From contig CAUDQR010000012.1 of assembly GCA_958451615.1 (NCBI GenBank), positions 1-64,000 of the forward strand: 64,000 nucleotides of DNA. Reading direction: 5' to 3'. Shown one piece after another: positions 41,552 through 48,880 of this stretch. Under the pieces are notes generated by a model. It was not told where the DNA came from and searched no databases. It saw only the letters and a program-made list of their open reading frames with translations. The DNA comes from an uncultured Collinsella sp. GTDB lineage: Bacteria > Actinomycetota > Coriobacteriia > Coriobacteriales > Coriobacteriaceae. The translations under genes and the position numbers were made by a program. How positions within the stretch are numbered: position 1 is the first letter of the stretch; every line of letters begins with the position of its first letter.

Positions 41552-41980
41552 TTATTTCTTGGCGTGCTTGCCAGCACCCTTGCTGTCATCGGTGACTGAG
41601 ATGAGCTGTCGGTCGGAAGCGCCATTGTGGCGTGCGCGACGGCGGTCCTCGGCGTCGCCCGCATCGGCGGCGGCGCGATGGGCCTTGTTGACATTAAACA
41701 CCTCGTCGTGCTTGCGCCACGGGCCGACGGATTCGCCAAAGCTCATCTTAAGGCCGGCGATAAAGCCGCCGAGCCAGCCGATCGGCGCAAACTGCACCAG
41801 CGGGAACAGCGAGAACACCCAGGTCAGCAGGACGACTGCCGCCGCTCCCGCAAAGTTGGCAATCCAGTAGTCGCGCTTGGTGATGACGCGCTTTTCGCAC
41901 GCCCACTGGCCGCACAAAAAGCCAATGTAGATCGCAAAGAGAAAGAGCACCAGCGCAAGTACCACGAACGTCCAGCTCAT
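41552..41980 (-). CDS. Small membrane protein, unknown function
   Basis: 142 residues from ATG 41980, with GGGGAG upstream. Membrane segments lie at about 3-21 and 39-60, with a possible third near 63-75. The C-terminal third is charged and ends GKHAKK. It starts five bases after the dehydrogenase stop, so the genes are coupled. Confidence 0.7.
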   Translation of the reverse strand: MSWTFVVLALVLFLFAIYIGFLCGQWACEKRVITKRDYWIANFAGAAAVVLLTWVFSLFPLVQFAPIGWLGGFIAGLKMSFGESVGPWRKHDEVFNVNKAHRAAADAGDAEDRRRARHNGASDRQLISVTDDSKGAGKHAKK

Positions 41981-41985
41981 GGGCG

Positions 41986-43065
41986 CTACTCCCCGTGATG
42001 GTGGCCGCAGCAGCACTCGTGGCCGTCGTCATGGCCGTGGCCGCCGCAGCACTCGTGGTCCTCGCCATGGTGGTGGCCACAACCGCACTCGTGGTCGTCG
42101 CCATGTTCGCCGCAACCGCAGCCTTCCTCGTGAGCACCGTGCTCCTCGGGACGATACTGCGACCAGTCCAGACCGGCAGCGATGGCGTCGGCCTCCTCCT
42201 TGTAGAGGACCGTGATGGCCTGGGTGCCCAGCTTGGCACCACCGATGGCGTCGAGCATGTCGTAGAGCGTAAAGGCGACATCGGCGCCGGGCAGCGCGAG
42301 CTCGCGGTCATCGGCGTAGGCGAGCGCCAGACGCAGGTCCTTAATGAAATGCTCGACCATAAAGCCGGGCTTGTAGTCGCCGTCGAGCGCCTTGGGAGCC
42401 AGGCTCTCCATGGCGCCGGACTTGCCGGTACCGCCCAGGATCATCTGGCGGGTCTTCTCCAGGTCAAGGCCGCTCAGCTCGGCAAATGTCATGGCGTCTG
42501 CCATGCCGACCATGCAGGCGCCCAGCGACACCTGGTTGGCGAGTTTGGCAGCCTGGCCCTTGCCGGCGCCGTCGAAGCAGCAGATGTTGGCCGCAAAGGT
42601 GGCAAGGATGTCGCGGACCGGCGCGATGTCGTTCTCGGTAGCGCCCACGATAGCCGTGAGCGTACCGGCGATAGCGCCCGACTCGCCGCCGGTGACAGGG
42701 CAGTCAAACGCCATGCGACCAGAAACCTGGGCGGCCTCGGCAATGTCACGGGCGAGCTCGGGCGAGCTCGTGGTGAGGTCGATCAAGACCGCACCCGGCT
42801 TGGTGCACGCGAGCAGGCCGTCGCCCGCCAGGTAGAGTTCCTCGACCTCGGAGGGATAGCCCACCATGGTAAAGACGACATCGGCGTTAGTCGCGGCCTC
42901 GGCCGGCGTATCGGCCCAGACGGCACCGCGCTCGATAAGCGCTGCAGCCTTGGACTTGGTGCGGTTGTTGACCGTGACGGGATAGCCGGCGTCCAGGATG
43001 TGGCCGGCGATGGGGGCACCCATGATTCCGGTGCCGATAAATGCGACGGAGAGCTTGTTTGCCAT
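41986..43065 (-). CDS. 3-hydroxyisobutyrate/6-phosphogluconate dehydrogenase-type enzyme with a His/Cys-rich tail
   Basis: 359 residues. The first 290 are a normal beta-hydroxyacid dehydrogenase: Rossmann motif FIGTGIMGAPIAGHIL, DCPVTGGESGA, the catalytic Lys in KGQAAKLANQVSLG and a helical C-domain. It would oxidise or reduce a short hydroxyacid such as tartronate semialdehyde or 3-hydroxyisobutyrate with NAD(P). Unusually, the last 50 residues are almost only His, Cys, Gly, Glu and Asp (for example HECGCGHHHGEDHECCGG), like a nickel/zinc storage tail. The frame is continuous and the stop is followed closely by the next gene. Confidence 0.85.
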   Translation of the reverse strand: MANKLSVAFIGTGIMGAPIAGHILDAGYPVTVNNRTKSKAAALIERGAVWADTPAEAATNADVVFTMVGYPSEVEELYLAGDGLLACTKPGAVLIDLTTSSPELARDIAEAAQVSGRMAFDCPVTGGESGAIAGTLTAIVGATENDIAPVRDILATFAANICCFDGAGKGQAAKLANQVSLGACMVGMADAMTFAELSGLDLEKTRQMILGGTGKSGAMESLAPKALDGDYKPGFMVEHFIKDLRLALAYADDRELALPGADVAFTLYDMLDAIGGAKLGTQAITVLYKEEADAIAAGLDWSQYRPEEHGAHEEGCGCGEHGDDHECGCGHHHGEDHECCGGHGHDDGHECCCGHHHGE

Positions 43066-43157
43066 GAAACCTTTCCTTTTGGGTTGGGTGTTATTACCAG
43101 GTTGAATACTCGGTGCCAGCGTTTGGGCTGCGGGGCGCCTGTGGTTGTAGCGCCTGT

Positions 43158-44111
43158 CTACTCACCGCGCACACGGCGCGCGATGCGGTCGGAAAGCGAA
43201 GCCTTCTCGGCGCGGTTCTTGCCCCAAAATGCAAGCGCCACCATGCCGGGCCCCACGTGCGAGCCGATGGTAGGGCCGACGGAACTACGGATAATCGTGG
43301 CGTCGGCGCAGCCTTCCTCCTTGCGGATGGCGGCCTCGAGCCAGTCACCGTCCTTCTCGGCATCGGCAGTCATAATAGCGATGGGCATGGTGCGATCGGG
43401 CACGTAGTTCTCGCGGAACGACTTGAGGATAGACTTGAGCGCCTTCTTGCGGCCGCGGTTGACGCCGATCAGCGACAGCGAGCCGGCAAGGTCGTAGGAG
43501 AGCTCGGGCTTGACATCGAGCTTTGCCGTGAGCTGCGCCGCCGCGGGCGGAATGCGGCCGCCGGCGGCCAGTGCGTCAAAGCTCTCGAGCGTAAAGTAGC
43601 CGTGCACGTAGGTCTTGGCCTCGTTTGCCCAGTCGACCAGCTGCTTAGCAGTCAGTCCCGCCGAGCGCTGGCGCACGGCCTCGAGCGCCAGGAGCTCGCC
43701 GGTCGCGCAGGGCAGAGCGTTGTCGACCACGTACAGCTCAAAGTTGGGATACTCGGCGCGCACGGCGTCCGCCGCCTGGCACGCGGAGTTGTAGCTCGAC
43801 GACAGCGCCGAGGTAAAGCACAGGTAGACCGTGGGCGTACCCTCTTTGGCGCACTCGGTAAAGAACTCGATATAGCGACCGAGCGACACAGCCGAGGTGG
43901 ACACGCGGGCACCGGCGCGCATGCGGTCGTAGAACTCCTTGGGTGTGATGCTCGACCAGATGTCATCCGTGCGCTCCTCGCCATCGATAATGAAGGGGAA
44001 ACCCAAGATATCGACATCGAGGTTCGCGGCGACCTCGGGGCTAAAGTCGCAGCAGGTATCGACGACGATGCGGCAGCGGTCAGAATGGCCGGTAGATGCA
44101 GCCTTGTCCAT
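43158..44111 (-). CDS. DegV-family fatty-acid-binding protein
   Basis: 317 residues. DegV proteins bind fatty acids and can act as FakB partners of the fatty acid kinase FakA. Family features: IVVDTCCDFSPE, TSAVSLGRYIEFF, YLCFTSALSSSYNSA, and the C-terminal SVGPTIGSHVGPGMVALAFWG. The ATG at 44111 is preferred over the TTG just before it; AAGGAG lies upstream. Confidence 0.88.
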   Translation of the reverse strand: MDKAASTGHSDRCRIVVDTCCDFSPEVAANLDVDILGFPFIIDGEERTDDIWSSITPKEFYDRMRAGARVSTSAVSLGRYIEFFTECAKEGTPTVYLCFTSALSSSYNSACQAADAVRAEYPNFELYVVDNALPCATGELLALEAVRQRSAGLTAKQLVDWANEAKTYVHGYFTLESFDALAAGGRIPPAAAQLTAKLDVKPELSYDLAGSLSLIGVNRGRKKALKSILKSFRENYVPDRTMPIAIMTADAEKDGDWLEAAIRKEEGCADATIIRSSVGPTIGSHVGPGMVALAFWGKNRAEKASLSDRIARRVRGE

Positions 44112-44130
44112 CAAAGCGACTCCTTACGTA

Positions 44131-44162
44131 AAAAAGGCGGCCATCCGCATGGGATGACCGCC
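44131..44162 (-). terminator. hpf terminator
   Basis: GGCGGCCATCC / GGGATGACCGCC stem with TTTTT on the minus strand. Confidence 0.8.
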
Positions 44163-44191
44163 GGCCGTTAACTCATGCAAGTTAACGTATT

Positions 44192-44776
44192 TTACTCGTC
44201 AAGTGTTTCGATACGGGGCTTGATGATGCCATATCCACCATTCTTACGGTGATACACCACATTGATGAGGCCAGTCGTCGCGTTCTCGAACACGTAGAAG
44301 TCGTGACCGAGCAAATCGGTCTGCACCAGCGCCTGCTCCTCAGTCATCGGGGTGACATCGATGACCTTCTCGCGGACGAGCAGGTCGTCCTCCTCCTCGG
44401 GCAGCAGCAGGTCGGCCAGATCGTCAACGCGCTCGACCGGCGCAACATCCGCGGCGCTGGCACCGCCCTGGCGGTTGTCCACGACCTTGGTCTTGAACTT
44501 GCGCAGCTGGCGGGTGACCTTATCGGCGGAGAGGTCGATGGCGGCGTACATATCTGCACCGTGCTCGGCAACGCGAATCACCGAACCGCGGGCACGAACC
44601 GTAACCTCGACGATTGCCGGGTTGGGGTTCGAGGGGTTCTTCTCATAGCGAAGTACAACGTCGACCGTCATGGGCTCGATATCGAAAACCTTGAGCGCCT
44701 CGCCGATCTTCTCATCCACATGCGCACGCAGAGCATCGGTTACCGTCGTCTTGCGTCCAGAAACCTTGATATCCAT
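44192..44776 (-). CDS. hpf: Ribosome hibernation promoting factor, long form
   Basis: 194 residues. N-terminal S30AE domain (about 1-105, MDIKVSGRKTTVTDALRAHV, VRARGSVIRVAEHGADMYAAID) and C-terminal dimerisation domain (about 135-194, VIDVTPMTEEQALVQTDLLGHDFYVF in pieces). It pairs 70S ribosomes into inactive 100S dimers in stationary phase. ATG 44776 is chosen, with TTGGAG upstream, giving the canonical N-terminus. Confidence 0.93.
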   Translation of the reverse strand: MDIKVSGRKTTVTDALRAHVDEKIGEALKVFDIEPMTVDVVLRYEKNPSNPNPAIVEVTVRARGSVIRVAEHGADMYAAIDLSADKVTRQLRKFKTKVVDNRQGGASAADVAPVERVDDLADLLLPEEEDDLLVREKVIDVTPMTEEQALVQTDLLGHDFYVFENATTGLINVVYHRKNGGYGIIKPRIETLDE

Positions 44777-44992
44777 ACGTGGCTCCAATCTGCCTCGGGG
44801 ACTTACTGTACTGGCTATGTACCCATTGCCGTGCATTTAATCACGCGGATTCCTAAAGACCCGAATAACGATTGCTTGATACCGCATACCGAAGTCTCGC
44901 ACTTTTCTGTGGCAAAGTGCGCTATAGGAGGGCGACGGCAACTTTGGTTTTGCACCTAAAAAATGTCTTGACCTGCTGGTTTTATGAAAACG

Positions 44993-45026
44993 AAAAAGCC
45001 GGGCTCCCCTGTTGGGAAAGCCCGGC
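44993..45026 (-). terminator. Terminator of the solute-binding lipoprotein gene
   Basis: GCCGGGCTCCC / GGGAAAGCCCGGC stem with TTTTT on the minus strand. Confidence 0.85.
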
Positions 45027-45092
45027 AATGCGTGTTGAAACCGTGAAGGGGCGTCTCTCCTAGCGCAGAGGTGACGCCACCCCTAGCAATAA

Positions 45093-46118
45093 CTAGCTAT
45101 TGAGCTTGTTAATGTCGTCGTCGGTGATAGCGCTCTCCTGGCTGGACGGTTTGCTCTCGGAGGACAAGTCATCACTGCTGGAATCGGAGGATTCATCGCC
45201 GGAGGACATGGCCTCACTAGACTCAGAGTCGCCCGACTGCACGTTAGCGCCCGAAACCGTCTCAGTGGTGAGGTCGTAGGGCATCGTGCCATACCAGACA
45301 GAGTGGACCGCCTCGAGCGTGCCATCGGCCGTAATACCGTCGAGGGCATCGCTCACGGCACGGCACAGCTCCTCGTTGGCGGCAAGGCCTGCAACGCCGA
45401 GCGTCGAGGGCGTCTCGAGAGCGCCAACGTAGGAGATCTGGCTCATCAGACGTGCAAGGTAGCCGCCGGCCGTGGAGTCGCAGATCACATAGTCGACCTC
45501 GCCGGACTCGAGCGCCTCAAAGCACTCGTTGATGTTGGAGAAGGTCTTTTGGTTGGCCGTGATACTCTGCTTGGCGAGCGCTTCCTGCGAGGCCGAGGAG
45601 GTCTGAACGCCCAGGGTAGCGGTGTTAAGCGTTTCGGTGGAAACGCTCAGAGACTCGCCGTCGCTCGTCTTTCCGAACACTGCCGCAGCGTCGTACAGGC
45701 AAGTACCAAGCGCGCTGATGTCACCATCCGTGGAATTGATGTCGCCAATGAAGATGTCGGCCTTTTTGTCGCCAAGCGCGGAATCGGCAGAAGACGCATC
45801 GACGAAGGCAACCTTAAGGCCCATACGGCTTGCAAGGGCACGAGCGGCATCGACCGCATAGCCCGTGAGGTTTCCGTCGGCGTCCTGCATGGCCTGCGGG
45901 GCATCAGACGTATCGAGGGCGACCGTCAGGGTTCCCGGCGTGACCAGGGCATCGTCCGACACCGCCGGCGTGACAACCTCGTGCTCGATCTGGTCGATCG
46001 TGGGCGTCGTGAACGTGGACAGTGGGTTGAACGCGCATCCGCTCAGACCCAAAACGGCAATGACCGCCGCGGTCCCAGCACCTAACCGAGCCGCGTGCAC
46101 CAAGCTGCCCCTCACCAT
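45093..46118 (-). CDS. Family 3 extracellular solute-binding lipoprotein
   Basis: 341 residues from ATG 46118. The lipoprotein signal ends in VIAVLGLSGC (lipid-anchored Cys28). The mature part is a periplasmic-binding-protein fold of the amino-acid type (TLTVALDTSDAPQAMQDADG, GYAVDAARALASRMGLKVAFV, ADIFIGDINST). The last 50 residues are rich in Ser, Asp and Glu, an unusual acidic tail. No ABC transporter genes adjoin it, so it is an orphan receptor. The reading frame continues upstream for 130 codons, but G+C in third positions drops there and no better start is seen. Confidence 0.82.
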   Translation of the reverse strand: MVRGSLVHAARLGAGTAAVIAVLGLSGCAFNPLSTFTTPTIDQIEHEVVTPAVSDDALVTPGTLTVALDTSDAPQAMQDADGNLTGYAVDAARALASRMGLKVAFVDASSADSALGDKKADIFIGDINSTDGDISALGTCLYDAAAVFGKTSDGESLSVSTETLNTATLGVQTSSASQEALAKQSITANQKTFSNINECFEALESGEVDYVICDSTAGGYLARLMSQISYVGALETPSTLGVAGLAANEELCRAVSDALDGITADGTLEAVHSVWYGTMPYDLTTETVSGANVQSGDSESSEAMSSGDESSDSSSDDLSSESKPSSQESAITDDDINKLNS

Positions 46119-46550
46119 GTCCACTACCCTGCCTTCTGTGTCGTATACAATCCGTGCGTTGCGCGGAATAACTGGTTGTTCCCACCAGCTGACCTGGTAT
46201 TTGACCCCACACTTGCGCACCGGGGTGTTTGCTCGGGAGGCCGCAGCCACCTTCACGACTGGCCCGCTCGCCCGCGAGGCGGTATTGCCCCAAAGAAAGT
46301 AGAACGGACGGTGCGGCTTACATCTAGGACGCGCCATGATCGCGCCGCGCGCACGCGGTCGCTTACGTGGATCCCTTTGACCGCGTCTGTCTTGGACTAG
46401 GATGGACATTTCGTCCGTCCGCAACCACAGCCTGGCAGGAACGTAGCGCATTATAGCCAAGTTCAAGCTAAAGTTTAAGGTTAGGGGCGTCATTCGCACC
46501 GTGAGCACAGATTTTGCAGGTCGGAGCGGACCATTCGTGCCCCCATGAAG

Positions 46551-46579
46551 CCCGGAGCTCCCCTACGGGGAGCTCCGGG
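46551..46579. repeat. Strong GC-rich hairpin
   Basis: CCCGGAGCTCCCC / GGGGAGCTCCGGG, 13-bp perfect stem; no clear T-run and no adjacent gene ends here. Confidence 0.5.
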
Positions 46580-46599
46580 GCGCCCTTCTTAGGGTGCCG

Positions 46600-46816
46600 T
46601 GGCCAAATAATGGCAAATATGAGTACTGTCACCAATTTAGTAACAGGTAATTTTGGCCTCTCGGACAGGTTTTGCGCTCAGTGTCGCCAACCTGATACTT
46701 AGTTATTCTGCATTTGTTTATTATCTTCTTACTTTACGCCACCTCCGAGTCTTAAATTCCCTGATTTTGCTGTTACTGATTTAGTGACAGTACTCATATT
46801 TGCCATTTTTTGGCCA
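46600..46816. repeat. Palindrome-ended repeat element, family B copy 1 (MITE-like)
   Basis: 217 bp with 47-bp inverted ends that differ at only a few positions; both read inward TGGCCAAAWAATGGCAAATA and then TGAGTACTGTCAC. The centre is AT-rich and non-coding. A related element lies at 61144-61372. Confidence 0.75.
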
Positions 46817-46850
46817 GGGTATATGATTAACCCCCTATTTTCGTCGCGAA

Positions 46851-47960
46851 TTAGACCGGCTTAAGCCCAAAACACGCCCGCAGCGTGTTAAGCAACGCCT
46901 CTTGCTTCTTCCTGCGGGCATCGACACGATTCCGGTACCGCTTTCGCATACGCTGGTGCATGCGCCATGCGAGCGCTTCCATCGCTTCCATGTCGCAGAG
47001 CATTTCGTTGTTGACCGTCGCGACCTCGATTCCCATAGTAATCAAGCCCGTGTTGCGTTTTTCATCATGGATACGTCCCTTCCGGGAGGAATGGCCCAGC
47101 TCACCGTTGTATTCAAGGTCAAACCGGGCTGTTTCCTGATACGCATCGCAAATTGCATGCGGCATCCTTGAGATTGCCTGCGCGCGGTCATCGAACTCGA
47201 TCTTGTAGTCGGTCTTAAAAGGACCGCAGGCAAATCCGCCATAGGAAAACGGTAGTGAAAACAGGGCGAGCATGATGCACTCCATGGGCGAGCGCAGGTT
47301 TTCTGACAGATAGGGACACAGACGCTGCAATTGTTTGGCCACATTCCCCTTGCATGCCGCAAGGTAATCTGCCAGGCGATCGGGTGTCAGCACCGGCGAG
47401 ACTTCAAAGTAGCCCACGTCTGCCGGTTGGTCCTTGTCCTTTGCAAGTCTATTCGCAACAGACGAGGTGTAGGGAGGCAGATACTTCCCGCGATCGCTCA
47501 GTGAAATCTTAGAACACAGTTCCTGGGCCAGGGCAAACGCCTGGATACAGCCGACCTCGCGGGCGACGGCAACACAAAGGGCCTCGGGAGATAGGCTGTA
47601 CACCCCCGGTTCCACCTCTAGAATCGAGCCGGCAGGCAACCCGGAACACACGGACCAGCCCACGCCAGGAATGCGGCGGCGCTGCGCCGCAGATCCCACC
47701 AGCAAGCACAGATCTTCTTGCACCTCGCCGCTTTTGGCTCCAATTCGCACCAGGTCGGGAAGATAGATATCCTCGGTCGAAGGCGATGACGCACACAGCA
47801 CGCGGCGCTCCTCATCGGGCTCAAGGTCCTTCCAGCCGATGCAGCCCATCTGCCGGCGCTCGGCTCGAATCATACGCAACGCCGAGGCACCCGTCAGGAT
47901 CACGGAAGCGGCTAGCTGCTCTTTTGTCGGCTTGTTGCATTGCCTGATTGTTACCGCCAC
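46851..47960 (-). CDS. Uncharacterised protein with a nuclease-like C-terminal domain
   Basis: 369 residues from a GTG (47960) with AGGGGTGG upstream. The N-terminal and middle parts are not recognised. The C-terminal 100 residues resemble the PD-(D/E)XK/DUF559/Vsr-like pattern: FDLEYNGELGHSSRKGRIHDEKR, with acidic, His and Arg/Lys residues in order (shown here only in part), then GIEVATVNNE. It could be an AbiEi- or Vsr-like protein or a domesticated nuclease. It begins 12 bp after the comF stop codon, which would make it operonic with DNA-uptake machinery. Confidence 0.55.
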   Translation of the reverse strand: MAVTIRQCNKPTKEQLAASVILTGASALRMIRAERRQMGCIGWKDLEPDEERRVLCASSPSTEDIYLPDLVRIGAKSGEVQEDLCLLVGSAAQRRRIPGVGWSVCSGLPAGSILEVEPGVYSLSPEALCVAVAREVGCIQAFALAQELCSKISLSDRGKYLPPYTSSVANRLAKDKDQPADVGYFEVSPVLTPDRLADYLAACKGNVAKQLQRLCPYLSENLRSPMECIMLALFSLPFSYGGFACGPFKTDYKIEFDDRAQAISRMPHAICDAYQETARFDLEYNGELGHSSRKGRIHDEKRNTGLITMGIEVATVNNEMLCDMEAMEALAWRMHQRMRKRYRNRVDARRKKQEALLNTLRACFGLKPV

Positions 47961-47971
47961 ATGAACCACCC

Positions 47972-48778
47972 CTACCAAACGCGTGCGAGAGCGAGGCCAT
48001 CAACGGCCGCGGCACCGGCGCGCTTGAGTTCCGCCGAAGCTGCCGCCATCGTCGCACCCGTGGTGATAACGTCGTCGATAAGCAGCAGGCGGCGGCCCCG
48101 CACGTCCTCAACGGTCTCGTACATGCCTCGGGCGCGTTCACGGCGTTCTTCACGGCCGAGTTCACGCTGGTCGCCATGGCCGTACTTAACGAGGGCATCG
48201 AGCAACGGAACACCCGACAGCTCGCAAAATGGGCGCGCGATGGCCTCCATATGATCGAAGCCGCGTCGCCGAAACGCCGCCGCCGTCGCGGGCACAAACA
48301 CCACTGCATCGGCGCCGGACAACACACCGCCTAAGCGTTCGGGTGCCGCGACCTGGGCATGTAAGGCGGTGTCGTATAGCAGCTCCGCCAGATACGGCGC
48401 CAGGCGTCGCTCGCCCGCGTCTTTGTATGCTTTAATGATCCGCGGCAGCGGATGCGTGTAAATGGCACATGCCAGGCACCGGTCGAGTGCTTCGGCCATC
48501 GCCGAGGACGAACCCTCGACCGAGCACTCGGTGCACAGCAAGTCTCCAAACGGGGCGCCGCATCGAGTGCAGCTATGCCGCGGGTCGATGAGCGCAAGCG
48601 CCGCCAAGCAGTCTTGGCAAATAAGCGCGCCGGAGCGCTCGCAGCCGGCGCATCGCGTGGGCGACAACGCCTCAAGCGCCTCGTGCGCCGCCCGCTCGGC
48701 AAACGGTAGCAATTCGTCCGCAAACGGCAGGATGCCGACACCTTGCAGGCATCCCAACACATTCAAATGTCTCTTCAC
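47972..48778 (-). CDS. comF: ComF-family phosphoribosyltransferase-like protein
   Basis: 268 residues. An N-terminal zinc-ribbon part (CAGCERSGALICQDC, CTRCGAPFGDLLCTEC) is followed by a type I PRT domain with the PRPP motif LLLIDDVITTGAT. ComF helps in DNA uptake and recombination in naturally competent bacteria; other competence genes are not in the window. The TAG stop lies 12 bp before the next gene. Confidence 0.88.
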   Translation of the reverse strand: MKRHLNVLGCLQGVGILPFADELLPFAERAAHEALEALSPTRCAGCERSGALICQDCLAALALIDPRHSCTRCGAPFGDLLCTECSVEGSSSAMAEALDRCLACAIYTHPLPRIIKAYKDAGERRLAPYLAELLYDTALHAQVAAPERLGGVLSGADAVVFVPATAAAFRRRGFDHMEAIARPFCELSGVPLLDALVKYGHGDQRELGREERRERARGMYETVEDVRGRRLLLIDDVITTGATMAAASAELKRAGAAAVDGLALARVW

Positions 48779-48782
48779 GACA

Positions 48783-48816
48783 CAACCCTCCCTACGCTCG
48801 GTCGCAGGGAGGGTTG
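48783..48816 (-). terminator. Terminator of the RicT/PSP1 gene
   Basis: CAACCCTCCCT / AGGGAGGGTTG, perfect 11-bp stem. Confidence 0.7.
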
Positions 48817-48880
48817 TTGATTCAGCGCTATGGTACCCCGACGCGTTTGGGGTCAGGCAGGTTAAATCCGCTCGCGGGCG

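Larger units (their letters stand above)
46119..46850. other. Intergenic region with a long leader and a palindromic element
   Basis: No gene is accepted. 46119-46508 is an open but poorly coding-like leader of the lipoprotein gene. 46551-46579 is a strong hairpin and 46600-46816 a palindrome-ended repeat element. Confidence 0.55.

Noticed and set aside
44181..44193. A further GTTAACGTAC operator next to hpf
   Set aside because: Only nine bases match, it lies at the end of hpf and no promoter points away from it.
46119..46400. tmRNA, RNase P RNA or T-box in the lipoprotein leader
   Set aside because: None of the conserved core sequences of these RNAs could be found.
46119..46508. N-terminal extension of the solute-binding lipoprotein
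   Set aside because: It would bury the lipoprotein signal peptide and its codon use is unlike the rest of the gene.
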